DNA of 64,000 bases from Physcomitrium patens (Eukaryota > Streptophyta > Bryopsida > Funariales > Funariaceae), in NCBI RefSeq assembly GCF_000002425.4, contig NC_037253.1:14421609-14485608 (forward strand), in the 5' to 3' direction. Below are positions 46,200 to 58,739 of the stretch, piece by piece. Every line of letters starts with the position of its first letter. Within the stretch, counting starts at the first letter, position 1. Both the position numbers and the translations under genes were made by a program. Under the pieces are notes generated by a model that searched no databases, was not told where the DNA came from, and was given only the letters and a program-made list of their open reading frames with translations.

Positions 46200-47604
46200 C
46201 ACAAAGAAGATTGGCGCATCTTCAAGAGATTGTTGTGTAAACAAAGGTTGTTATACAAAACAGATTGAGTGAAATAAATCAATTGTAAAATATGTAACCT
46301 AAACCAAATTCAAATGCTCAACCAACAAAATCTCAAGGAGTTTTGAGAAATCTACATACAACTAAGTTGAATTACCTCTCACACCACATAGGGAGAATCC
46401 AAGAGTACAAGTGTGATTAGAAAATATCCCAAGGCTTTACTAAAAGGCTAAATCACCATAGTCAAGCAAACTCTTATAACATAAGCTTTTTCTCTCAAAA
46501 TCACTCACAAGTTTTGACTTTATAAGAATGTTAAGTCAAGGGAGTGTCTCCACTTAGGTCTTCAAATCCTAATTGATACTAACAAAGTCAGCTAGTAGAA
46601 AAAACTAAGTTGATGGAAAACCACTAAACCAAACTAAATTACATACTTCAAATGGAATTTGGCACCCAATGCCACATCATGTGATAAGATTCTAAGTAAT
46701 AAATTATATTCTTTGTAAGATTTCCATTAATATATAGCTTTAAAGTAGCCAATTTTTAAAAAGTTATATGTATATAAAATATGTATTATAAAATATAATA
46801 TTTAGGTTTATATATGAGAATAGTATCAATTTTTCTTTTGAAAATATTTAACAACAAAATTATTGTAGGGGATACATTTTGTGATTATAACAATTATAAG
46901 CTGCTTTTAGGTTCTTTTAGAAATTGATTATTTATCACTCACTTTAATTTAAAGTTTTTTTAAAAAATATTCAACTTATAAAATGTCTAATTTGTTACTA
47001 TCACCAATTTTCTTAATATTAAAAAAAAAAAAAAAAAAAAAAAAACTCATTGTGAAGTTTTATGCCTAAAATCTATATCCAATAATTTATTAAATAAATA
47101 ACACATTTATTTTAAAATTTTTCTAATTTTTAAAAGAAAATGTTTATCTTTATGGTTCTACCTTTTTTACAGTAAATTTTGTATAAATATTATGTAATAA
47201 GTAAGAAAAAAAATGTATTAAAATGTATATATAAATATTTTCAATACTTCAAATGAATTATGTATGAATTGAACATAGGTGTACTAAGAAAATCGAACAT
47301 ACTACTTTGTATAATATACATTCTGCATTATTTTCTTACACTACATCTACTTTATGTCATAAAATAGTAATGTCACTTGAAAAACGTTCTTGCTGTTAAT
47401 TTTTGCACGAAAATTATAATGACACTTGCGTGTGCTTCTTCATAACATCGACGTTATAAATGATCACTCATATTTTTTGAACCCACACACCATGCTTTTT
47501 AAGTTCAACTCAAGCTTGGAATCTTCAACAATCACTGACATAATTTAAATTCCAACTAAAATTTACACTATTTCACAAACCATTCACAAGAATACATTCT
47601 TTGC
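43101..47604. other. AT-rich intergenic region with microsatellites
   Basis: No gene seen. Long (AT)n runs lie at about 44435-44471, 45541-45571 and 45679-45696, an AAAAT run near 45400-45418 and a 25-A run at 47021-47045. Short frames in this stretch are low-complexity Ile/Tyr/Phe products. Confidence 0.7.
46171..46700 (-). mobile_element. Possible retroposed sequence headed by a 29-T tract
   Basis: A run of 29 T (46171-46199) is followed by about 500 bp of distinctly less AT-rich, more complex sequence, set in very AT-rich DNA. A poly-A tail on the minus strand would be expected for a SINE, LINE or processed transcript. I see no promoter boxes, coding similarity or clear target duplication, so this rests on composition and the tract only. 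Confidence 0.3.
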
Positions 47605-48110
47605 ATGAAAACATCAGAGAGATGGTGGATCAAACTTTTTGTATTCTTAGACCGACAGATGAATCTTTTCTATCGTGAATTGGGTCCCTGGAGAAAGCCT
47701 TCACTAGAGGCAAAAACCACTAAAACTTCCTCCATGAAATCGGAAGTTGAGAAGGACGATAGCATAACAAGAAATCCCGAACATGTGTATTTGAAAGGTT
47801 AGCACAAGGTGCTTAAGTAACTATACATAATCATGTATCAAAGCGCTAAAATGCCGTCTTTGATGTTTGATGTTCTGTTTTATCAGCTGCCAAAGGGAGT
47901 CTGTGCAGGGAGGATCTTGACTTACCTTTGTTAGCGTTTGCACAGAGACCAGTGGCTGTGAGAAATGAACTGCTTGAAATCTCAATAGAAGCGTTCACGG
48001 TGGACCTGACGAACGAAGCCGATGTCACTGTGTATTTCCTTGTGGGAGACAATGCTAGATCACTCTCAATATTGCTCCAGCTACAGCCATGGATTGCTCT
48101 CATGTGGTGA
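47605..48110 (+). CDS. Small two-exon gene candidate, function unknown
   Basis: An ATG frame 47605-47797 joins through a GT-AG intron (47798-47886, acceptor GTTTTATCAG) to 47887-48110, keeping frame and giving 138 residues. The first exon is basic and Ser/Thr/Lys-rich. The second (LDLPLLAFAQRPVAVRNELL, then IEAFTVDL and DVTVYFLVGD) reads like a folded domain that I do not recognise. There is no signal peptide or membrane segment. It lies just downstream of, and convergent with, the LRR coiled-coil gene, so it could overlap that gene's 3' untranslated region. The intact splice across two coding-like frames supports it; the short length argues against. Confidence 0.4.
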
Positions 48111-48386
48111 GATTCTGCTGCCCATACAAGCCCCTTAAGCCAGCTTGAGTGTCTGATGTTCATGAGATTGATCTCTCTGTGTGCCGATTCAATTGCGTGA
48201 ATAGTTTGTGAACGGTCTCATCTGTGGTTTTGAAGGATTCAGTGATATTGTCTGAGAATCCTGACTCTCCATAAGAGAGCAAAAGGAGCAGGTCCGCCTG
48301 ACTGCATAGGGGATGCATAGGACCTGTTCGTTTTTTTTTACCAATATGGTCCTTTAAATATCAGGTTAGCTCGATAAAAGGCTGAA

Positions 48387-51300
48387 TCACATCTCATCGG
48401 AGTTGACGCTTTCTCTATCGCTGGACACCAGATCCTCTTCAACTGTTCCAACTTCTTCATACAGGACGGGCTGGACCAAACTTATCACGCTCAAAGACGG
48501 TGCTGAGCAGGTATAGTCGACTAGCATTCGACTGCTTCTAGAACTTGCAAGACCCGGGCGAGGACCTTTGTCTGTCATCAGTTGGGTTGTTGAGGGAAAT
48601 CCTGAGGCTGGAGGGTTGGCTTTTGTATTTGATTGGCTCGATGGAGAGACTGGTTTGGTGACAACTGGAGCAGGGTTTAATCTCGCCATTAATAGGTTCG
48701 ATTGTGAAGCCATGGGAGGCAAATCTGTAGATGTTGCATCTGTTGGTTGGCAAGTTTGGGATTTTCTTGGAGACAAAGGAGAGCTTGCCTGATTCTCAGA
48801 CATGCATGCACTACGAGTCTGTCTTGGTTCAGCTCCGTCCGATCCCTCTATGGCCATGCCCCGATTGAAGTGAGACTTCCACACAGATCCGCTGGTTATG
48901 GACAGCAAAACAGGCGATTAATTGTGACAGCTGTTTATGGCATAGAAACTTAGACTTATTGCATTTAAGGTGGAGATGGATTAATGTTTAATTCCATCTA
49001 ATTATCAAGATACAACTGTGAGAGAAAATATTTTAGTGATATACGTTGCCAATTCAGATTGCGAGAGACTTACTTCTTTATGGCTGGAAGAGAAGCATGG
49101 AAGCTTAAAGCTACGAGGAGGGCGGAAAATTGTTGCTGAACCCATTCCACTACCGCTGTTTCTGTCCCTCTTAATTGAATTTCAACGTCTTTCATCCTTC
49201 TATCGTGTTCTGCTTGCATCTGCAGGCAAAATGTTTCAGCTTTGAATACTTGGACAACAACGCATATTAAGAACACAGTCTTCATACTTTGGAATGCTCG
49301 GCATTCTTAGTGCTGTCCAACATTAGTGCCATTATTACGACTTAAACATAGACATGAGCTGAATATCTGAAATAAGTATGCAAAATTTCTGTACCTCTTT
49401 GTGTTGCATGTGCATAGTTTCTATCTTCTTTCGTTGTAGGCATAAATCTCCTTTCATCATTTCTTGCTCTTCTGCGTTCTGTGCAACCAACAGATTTCAC
49501 TTCATGTAAATGATTTAGAACCGCCATCCGACTTGTGTAGGCCTAAAAGTGTTCAAATCTGATAAAGTGTTTGATGCAAGATGGAGTAATTTACTTTGCT
49601 GCATAAAGCTGTCACACAAGAATAAAACTTAAGCTCATCTGCTCGAATTTTTTCTTCAAGAAACATTGCTCCCTCCTGCTCTGCCTTGTATTTCTCCTTC
49701 CATAGTTCCTGTTCGAGCAATATGTGTTAGAGCTTTTAAGGTACAATTTTTGATGATAGAAACAACCACAGCTTCTCAAAAAATGCTTTTTACAAGAGCA
49801 TATCATAGAGCATTTACTGTGAATAGCGATTGATTGCTGAAAAAACACAGTGCAAAAGTATTCCATTTCAAACGTCATGGTATTAACAAATGAGATAAAA
49901 ACTACCATGTCAGCTTCCATTGTAGCAATTTTTTGTTCGGCATCAGATTTAATGAGTCCAGCTCTTGTTACTGATGCCCTTTCTTTCCTTAAATCATCCT
50001 CCAAGGCTTGTACATGTTCTCCATGTTTCTGCCTCCACCAATTAACAGCATCATTATAATCAAGTATGAACAGGCCAATCAAATGTTCAGGCTTTGTTAC
50101 TAACAATTGGGCCTAATATCCTTCACGTACCTTCTCAACTCTGTTATAGGACAAATTCCAAGCTCTTGGACAAAAGCCCAGGGTATGGATGTTAATGAAA
50201 TGATATTGCAGAGACCCCGGAAGATGACTTTGTGAGAAGATAGGGTTAGATGGAAGCTACTGAAGACTTCACGTAGGTCGTCACTTTGTATGATGGGTTA
50301 AGATAACCTGCTTTATTTTCGCATTCTCCTTGTCCTTCTCCTCCAATTGATTCTGTCACATTAACACCTAAAGTTATTAGGAACGATCTGAGAGAGTATT
50401 CTCTAGTTCAAGCTCTGGAAAATATTCGCTTCGGTAGAAGTTGAAATCCGTCAAAAATCATGCGAAATTTGGTCACGCAACATCATATGCTAGTTTGATT
50501 CCGGATGATGTTTCACTACACTACATCAGAAACTGTCAGGGCTCATCAGATGGGGACGAAAGAAACCACCTCAAGGCATTCTATTTTCACCACGTGGATT
50601 TTAATTTGAAGTTTCAGCTCTTGCTCAATAGCCTCCTGTAACACATCATCAAAGACCTTTTGGTAACATGAAAGATCCTCCAAGGCAATTTTTCCAGAGC
50701 ATGGAAATGTTTGAAAACTTGTCCAAGGTCATGCAGATGAACTTGGTGCTTACATGTATGTCATAACATTTTTTTCTCACATACCGTCTTGCATTACATG
50801 TAAGTCCATGAGCACAAGAATATAGACCTTTTCTTGTTGTAGGACCTGCTTATGGATTACTAGTTGCTGCTCGCAAAGCTTAGTGTTGCCCTTCTGCTTT
50901 TCAACTTCCTGCGAAAAGAACGAGTAGTCTTGAGGAAGTAACCAAGACGATTCCTCCTAGCAAGTGGAAACCCAAGCCACGAAAAGACCATGTGCCGTTC
51001 ACTTACCATAATCAGGTCATCCCTAATAGATTTGAGTGAGTCAATTTCAACTTCTGATTGGGACCTGACCGCCTCGATCTGCAAAGATACAGCGAAGAAG
51101 CTGTTGATTTGAGCATCTTGTTTCTTTCAGAAAAAAGAATTAGGGGAGCGACCATGCATTGATGTTCATATTTTGCGTTAAAATCAAAAGAAGTGGTTTG
51201 GACCTCCTCAAGTTGCTTTAGATCGCGTTGAGAAATAGAAGATTCCAGCTTATTTATTAGGACAGCGTTGTGCTTAGCCTCGCTCTTATATTTTGCTACA

Positions 51301-54300
51301 CAAGGATGCAAAATTAACAGAGTGCAGGGTTAACTTTTTGCTCAAGAAGTTGAAGAGGCTTCAGTTCCAAAAGATTTCAAAAGGATAAAGAAAACGAGCA
51401 AGGATATCAAAATTGTCTACCTATTGGATTCAAAAGTCTACAGAATCTTACCTTCCATGGCGTGTATACGTTTAATGCTGTCCTCTTGCAATGTCGTTAA
51501 CTGCAAAATCCACAACATATAGTTACTTCTAGTTCTCCAGGCAGGGATCTTTTGGTCTGGTGAGAACAATCTGAGGGCCATATTTTTTAGTATTAAGATG
51601 TGATACATGAGCCTAGTCTTTAAAAATGTACAGGAGGAGCACAGTTTCTAGACTTGAATGCAAGATTTCGCCAAGCTTATGACTTCATATTCTACGCCTC
51701 CTTAGAACGGAGGCAACTGGTAAATCGCGTTGAGAAAAAGAATAAGTTGAATTCTATTTTATTTACAGTGCATTATTCAGCGAGGATGTACACTTTGATA
51801 CAGATATCAATCTTCCAAAATATTCATCTTCCATAACACTCCGCACAATTTGCATCTGCATCGTCTAAACAGTAGGTACTAACTTCAAACCTGATCCGTT
51901 AAATGCTGAATCTCCTTCAAGCCTTCTGCTTCTCGTTCTTGGGCTACTCTTTCGCTCTCCTTTCTGTTCGTAATTTCTTTCTGGATATAGAAATGTGTTC
52001 AATAACACAATCAAAATTTTAAATTTTAAATTTTAAATTAGATCATAAGTAATTAAGAGATGGGAAGTAGCATGCTACATGCATAACTATGGCTATTAAT
52101 GTTGCAGTTCATGCTGAAGCCAAGACCAATGCAAGTTTTATAGACAGGAAGAAAAGGTAGGAAAGAAAGAACTCACTTCAAGAATATCTATTTTCTTGTA
52201 AGTCTCACAGGCATTGCAATGCAACTTGTCTTGGAGAAAACCTATTTCCTAGTGAAATCACGAATCAAGGTAGCAATTGTTATCTTTCATTTTTTCAGTG
52301 ATAAAATGCTTCCAGTGCAAAGCAACAAATACTCAGGCAGACAGTGGTGCTTTACGTTGGCGTTGAACCCTCAATTTCTGTTTAAGGTAGATCTATTTGC
52401 AGCAGTATGCTGCTTTTACCGAACCGAGCCACATTATTGAAAGCCCAAGCGGGCATGAAGTACAGAATATATTCTTGCCTGTTTCAATTTTGCAATTTCC
52501 GTTTTCAGTTCCTCAGTTTCACGTTGAACTTTTCCTCGACGCTTGATCTCCTTATCTAGCTCCTCTCGAGAGGCCTTACCACAAAGGCACATTCCATATA
52601 TTGAAAGTTTTCCTTGTTAAGTGATGGAGACAAAAAATTTGGAGTCTCCATGAGAAATTTTGTTTGTCTATTTAATTATTCAACATGTTACCCATACCAA
52701 AGTTAATGTACTTGAACATTAATTTTTTTTCTTCCCTGTACCAACATTCTGCACCAAGAGTTGAAACGTAAAGCACCCTACAATTCATTTCCTATATATG
52801 GAATAAGGAGCCTTCCGAAGGTAAATGAATTCACAAGCACTCAAATTGGCAAGCAATTCATTGCATAGAACAAGAAACTATAAACTGAAACAAGTAAAAA
52901 TGATTACCTCAAGTTGACAAACTGTATCGCATTTTTGCTTATACAAATCATCGCACTCTGCCTTCGCATCACCCTTCATTATTACCAATGGTTCATTCGT
53001 GTTGTTTATTGGTTCGTCGTGTTATGCAAGCATACATGAAAAAGATAGTTCGTTTTCGGAAGAGGCTCATTTTGAGCATTACAAAAAAAAATCTGATCAA
53101 AGATCTCTTTTGCATTGAATTGAGTCTATTACGAGAATGACTTTCTGACTGAAATTCTATCAAATTTCATCCACAAAGAAACTTCAGATCTAGTTGGAGT
53201 TTAACTAATGATAATTAAAATCAATTTCTACATTCCGTTATATACATGATACCACCAGATGGAAAATCTTACAAGGATTTTGCGAAGCATTTCTAACTCA
53301 TCCTGAATGATCTTGTTGGAATTTTGAGCGGTTGATCTTCCCGATATTCTGGTCGATGAGGCTCGTTTTGCCGATTTTGCTTCAGGAAAAGTTGAAATCC
53401 AACATTGAGATTGACTATGGCGTGCGGTTCTCAAATCAGAAACTCTCGAGCCTGCATCTCCGCACTTCAGACGCAGAAATAGGAATCAACAAAATATTCT
53501 AGTGTATACATGCAAATTTCTTGATGATCAATCACTTGTAGTAAAATCAGAGCTCAACTAACATATTAGAGAAACAGATTTATACACCAATTTGAAATGA
53601 ATGCGAAGGTAGAGGTATGTAGATTAGCATAAATTATTCAATAATATGAAAAATAATCTGCTCACAATCTCTGGTGTGACCGCAAGATCATCGCAATCCT
53701 CCGTCATCGAGTGTCTGGCACGATTTTTCTGAAGCAAGCTATCTGGAGCACAAAAGCTCCCATTTCACACCTGCATCTATGTCTCGCTTGTTTGCAACTA
53801 CCATGTATTCAATTAATGACATAGTAGAAAGGGTGTTTTCGTTTTGCCAAAGTAACAAATTAAAAAAAATACATGGGAAAGAGTAGTCCAATACCTATTT
53901 GTCCCAGAAGCTGACAAGGTATGTTGTTTCCAGCCAATTTCAATTCGGTGAGAAAATGATTCTTCTCAAGCATGCCTAAAAGAGCTGTTGCACCACTTGT
54001 ACCCACTTCATTGTACGTTAAATCTGAATAAAAAAACATCCATCCTTGAAATCAATTTCCTACATGAATTCTTGCACACATTATATGTACAATGGTTATG
54101 AACATGCGATTTGATTGTGTCTAGCACACATGGGTAGAGACAGTCAACACGATTTTTGTTTCTAAGCAAATGAGTACATACCTCAATCCAAGGAAATGGA
54201 TGGTCCTTTAAAACCACTGTCACGAGTAATTGACAATTTTACATGTGGAAGTGCAAACGTTTCGAAACCCATCATTTTTGTCCCGTTATCTTTGACTGCT

Positions 54301-56745
54301 TCGGATCAGAGTGATCCAAATCAGCCAGAAAGTCAAACGTGCACGTTGAAGCACCGTCATTCTAACTATTTTAATTCCGCTAGACGTGTGAAAAAATGAT
54401 TCAGGGGGCTGAAATCCCGTTCAACAAAAAAGAGTTGTGATGAAGGCAACGGGACCTTGAACTACCAATGCGTTTCAGGGTGTTGTTCGAACGAAGTGCA
54501 AGCGCCAAAGCCGCGGCAGTGGCCGGTCCAATTCGGTTGCTCCGTAGATCCAGCTAAAAAGAGTTTATGTCGCCATTCCAACAAGTAGAAACAATATCAG
54601 TTCAAGACAAATCATATTGACTTACAAATGCATTACCTTCTTTAGGAAAATCTTATTGTCAAAACTAATTTATGGTAGTGAGGTATTCACGAAAGAAAAG
54701 ATTTACAAGTCTCTGTGCACCACGCAGGATTGTCAATTCACAGAATGTTAAGTTCCTTAGAAAAGCAATAGTTCGAGGTTTAGGCAATCACGATGTGTTT
54801 CATAAAGTTTATCATCACAACATAAACTTCAGTGAGACGAAAATTTTCTCCATAAGTTGCGTAGAAACCTCTCGGAGTGAAGGGGCTGACGCGACAGCAA
54901 ACGCAAGAGCTGCAATGCCAGTGCGAGCCGAACCCAGGGAGTTCCACGCCAAAAGCAGCCTGTAGAAATAATTGCTACCAAACCGGATAAATTTGCGGAG
55001 AGTAGGAAAAAGTTTATACACAGGATAAGCAAGCTCTAATTTACACTCCAACTGCAACAAAAGCAAATAGAAGACTAGATGCCTAACACAAGCACGATGA
55101 CAGGAGTAGCTTCAAAATGAGATCACACGAAAATCTGCAGCAGAGAATGCTGCTGTTTAGAGGCAGATTGCTACAGGCCGCAAATCACAACAAATAACAC
55201 CTCATCCTCGAGGCGAGTATAGAGTAGTGGAGCTCACCTTTGTAGCGAAGGAGAATTCCGAACAAGCTCGGCAAGGGCATCTCCCTTTTGGATACAGCAT
55301 CCTGTTTTTCCAAGGAAATGCAGTTGCACGAACCCAGAGAACATATCAGTCATGCTGTTGTTAATCAAGTATTCGTTATCAAAGCTTAGAGTGCTCCTGT
55401 GCTTGGAACTTTAAAATCCATTCTAACCCGTAGCTTCATTTGTACGAAATTTTGCAAAGAGAGAAACTTTTGCAGCTTCAGCCTCAGATAACAGTAGCTG
55501 GCATGAAAGACAGATCTCCCGCAAAAAGATATTGAACGTTACCACTTAAGTCGAGCTCCGCGAGCTTGTCATTATTCTTGACAGCATTCACAATTGTCGC
55601 TAAAGCTGTCACCAAGAGAATAACAAAAGATAGCACAACTCAGACTCCCACAGATCCTCACCATCAAGGATTTATACATGGAGCAGATTATGATTGAAAA
55701 TCACAACATTCTTCTTAGGAACGAAACCCTAAACGATGCCACGAGCACAGCAGGAAAGCAGATGTGCGGACTCTCATTGAACACACATGAGTTCAATACC
55801 TACGATTGTCGGCTTTGATCACCCATGTTTAAAAGAAAATTGGCCGTGAAGCGTCATGTGGACGAAGTTCCTTGAATCACAACATCATCACCTTGACACA
55901 AGTATGTATGCATGAGGCACGCACCCGACGTAGTTTCAGGTTGGAATAAAATCTGTACCATATTCGCTAAGGTTGCGGTCGCAAACTTTGAGTGTCCCTC
56001 CATCCAAGCTGAGGTCGATCTTCTTCAGCTGCTCCACCAAAGATCTGGCTGGGTTGGACGATGGCTTCCTTGACAATTTGCGGTCTTTGAGAAACCTATT
56101 CGTCTCCTCCACTTGCATCCCTCGATCTTTGAGAATGCCAAGATCGGATGAAGGATTGTTAAAGTTCGCAGCCCTGTCAAGTCCCTCAGCTGAAGATCCT
56201 GTTCCTGAAGACTGTGATGGAACATACGCAACTTCAGGAGATTCTACTTTTCCAAAATTTACTTCCTCCTCACAATTTGAGGTTCGCGCAAACCGTTCCT
56301 CGCATTTCGGTGGCGAAATGCAGGCCCGATTAACCTCCATAACATAGCCCGGCTCATTGTTTGCAGAGACAGCAGTCTCACGGATCTGTGACGCATCACA
56401 TGCAGGGTCGTCAATGCGCAGTATCGGTGAGCAATGACCTACTTTTAGGCAAGTTCCATCATTGGAGTGTTCAGAAAGCGCCTGGACCACTTTGACCGTC
56501 ATATCAGCCTCATAAATACCCTCTTCGTGAGCCGCTTCAGTGTCTGTTCCATGGAATGATCGACTCCCCTGAACAATCTCCTTCTCCAAGTAGTTTCCAA
56601 ACTCGGCAGACGTTACAGGACTTTTTATGGGACTTGCACTGCAAGCACAGCTGGGTTTCTTTTGAACCTCAGGACTGCCAAGACTCTCAGGGCCGCTCTC
56701 TTCAGAAATAAATACTGAATCAATTTCAGAGTACTCCGATGTCAT
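48387..56745 (-). CDS. LRR plus coiled-coil protein, LRRC45-like (centriole/centrosome type), multi-exon
   Basis: First coding exon 56745-55959 (Ser/Glu-rich, disordered). Then LRR exons 55605-55543, 55301-55238, 54959-54869, 54553-54466, 54023-53895 and 53742-53666, all in phase with GT-AG introns. Their repeats include KLAELDLSG, LLLAWNSLGS, LDLRSNRIG, DLTYNEVG and LKLAGNNIP, the ribonuclease-inhibitor-like type. Next come coiled-coil exons 53464-53273, 52973-52908, 52574-52479 (GC donor), 52248-52177, 51980-51891, 51500-51452 and several more to about 49070, then a Ser/Pro-rich last exon (about 48900-48387). The total is about 1000 residues. LRR order, the AWNSLG and LAGNNIP repeats and the following QKNRAR match LRRC45, a centrosome-linker and basal-body protein, but this protein has an N-terminal extension of about 250 residues. 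Exons between 51450 and 48900 are only approximate. Confidence 0.75.
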
Positions 56746-57627
56746 AACTAAAAAATGAAAAAATTCGAAGTCCTTTCGACGAACTGTTAATGCACTTACT
56801 GCCGTGTATTCCGGTATCTGCAATCACCCTAAATCCAATCAGTGAACCAAGGACCGCAGGCACAATCCCCTGCAGAATCCGCGGAGGGCAAACGGCGCAC
56901 CGAAACGGAAGAGGTGAAGATAGGTTGAAGAGCAGGCGTTGTGAGGACAGAGACTTGTACACCGTTACTTGTATCACCCAACAATGTGAATTGATTACTA
57001 GAAGCTGCGATGCGCACGCTGGCGATATTGGCGACACACACAGCGTATGAAGTAGGAAACTGTGGTTCCAAACATCCTTCTAACCGCAGTGCACCATGTT
57101 GGGCATAGATCACTCCAAACGATATCACAAATGGAGTGCGCAAAGAGTTCCTCTCCGCGCTGCACTCGATGCAATAACTGTGGCAGTTGGCTGGTGGCCG
57201 ATAGTCGAACATGGTTCTGTGCCGGGATGTGAATGGCACGAGGTGAGTACGGCAGAGTGGCACACAGCTGGCAATATTAGTTAAACCAAGTCTGGCATTT
57301 TCAAACGCAGCAAGCACTGAGACACCACATGTAATTCACTTGGTTTTTTGCACTAAGCCAAAAGGGAGGACAAGCACATTCCAGTACGAACATCGGAATA
57401 GTTCGAAAACAACATGCAACGGGTGTGTAGGAGACACACTTATGAGCAGGACGCGACGGATTACTACGAAAATGGAGAAGTTAGTTGTTGAGGCGCATAT
57501 ATTCACACCATACAGAAGGGGATGGATCATGTCTTCATTTCAAATTGTAACCACAAAGACTTGTTGCTGTTTGTACAGTACGCTACTGATATACTTAACC
57601 CACTGGACACGACCAGCGGAAGAAGCT
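56746..57627 (-). other. 5' region of the LRR coiled-coil gene and intergenic DNA
   Basis: The first coding exon is preceded by an acceptor (CATTTTTAG) and upstream by an 18-base candidate micro-exon (56801-56818) with both splice signals, so the 5' untranslated region is probably spliced. A 162-codon frame at 57317-56829 has no recognisable domain. 57330-57627 is the gap to the RIQ-like gene. Confidence 0.4.
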
Positions 57628-58739
57628 CTACTCAGAGTTTTGTAAAGTAGATACAAAATTGGATGCACCGAATGCAGCCGAGCCTCCAACAACAGAGATT
57701 GCTGCGATGATAACTTGAAGAACTATGAGAGGGGTGGAAGTTTCGGGCACAAAGTACACGAAGACAGGGCCGAGGAGCAAAAGAGCCAGGGCGGTGGTGA
57801 GAAGTGCGCCGGGTGTGGCGGGGTTGGTAGCAGCAGACAGAACTCCCAGCTCTTCTGCCTTGGATAGAAGTCCTAGGCTCTCAATCTTGCTGAGAGAAAA
57901 TCCCAAGTTCTCAACTGTGGTAAGAAGACCTGCCTTCTCAGCCTTGGAAAGTAATCTCAATTGTTCTACTCTTGACAGGATCTTGATGGCCTCGGGACTT
58001 TCCCTGATCTTGTCGCGCACCTTGCCTGACTTGTCACCGAACACTTCAATCGCCTTGACCTGTTCAGAAGTTCATCACACCACACGGCATGGAACAACGC
58101 CTCAGAAAATCCCACCTCAAACATCGCAAGCCGATGCATTCATGTATTTCTCCGATTTACTCTGGAGGGTATAAGAAGTATCTACGGCTGCTTCGAATTA
58201 AGCATTTCCCATCCCACGCATATAATGTTCATTCTCGCATTCAGTGATCATGCCAAGTTTATGGTGAGATATAAAATGATAGCCACTGAGTGCACATTGG
58301 CAGTCCAACTCAACACTACCTCTGGTCCAGACGTCCTAGAGTTACACCACCCCCCCTGTGCCTTGAACGCACAGCACAAGACCTCGAAGGGGCTAGCAGA
58401 TGAGAAATAGAGAAACCGCAACAACACAATCAATTGTAAGATAACCGTCAAAGAAGCAAAGATCGACACACCAGAGCCCGACGATACCTTCTTTCCACCG
58501 ACGTAGCGGGTACCGCCCCCTTGAAGAGTTCCAGGCTGATTGGTACCAGGCTTCACGGGGTTCACGCCCCCCTTCTGCGAGCCCGCAGCGCGGACAACCA
58601 TGCGGCAGCCGTTAGGAGCAACTCTCGACACAGTACAACCAGCGTCCAAGATCTCATGGGCGCTGTGCATAGCCTTAAGGCTGGACAATGTGCAAGCGCC
58701 TCGCATGTTGGAAGCGCAAACAGACATAGACTCAGCCAT
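57628..58739 (-). CDS. RIQ1/RIQ2-like (DUF1118) thylakoid membrane protein
   Basis: Two exons, 58739-58470 and 58059-57628, encode 233 residues. In Arabidopsis RIQ proteins sit in grana thylakoids and affect light-harvesting-complex organisation, grana stacking and energy-dependent quenching. The N-terminus is a plastid transit peptide (Ser/Ala/Arg-rich, likely cleavage near MVVRAA). A Gly-rich link then leads to [14 protein letters not shown]. The family hallmark follows: repeated helices with [13 protein letters not shown] and [17 protein letters not shown]. Two membrane spans end the protein (around [19 protein letters not shown] and [18 protein letters not shown]). The start is the first ATG; the upstream in-frame TTG is ignored. 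The intron donor is GTGTCG, in a weak context, and alternative donors would shift frame. Confidence 0.85.

Noticed and set aside
56829-57317. 162-codon minus-strand frame upstream of the LRR gene
   Set aside because: No domain or good start context, and it overlaps a probably spliced 5' untranslated region.
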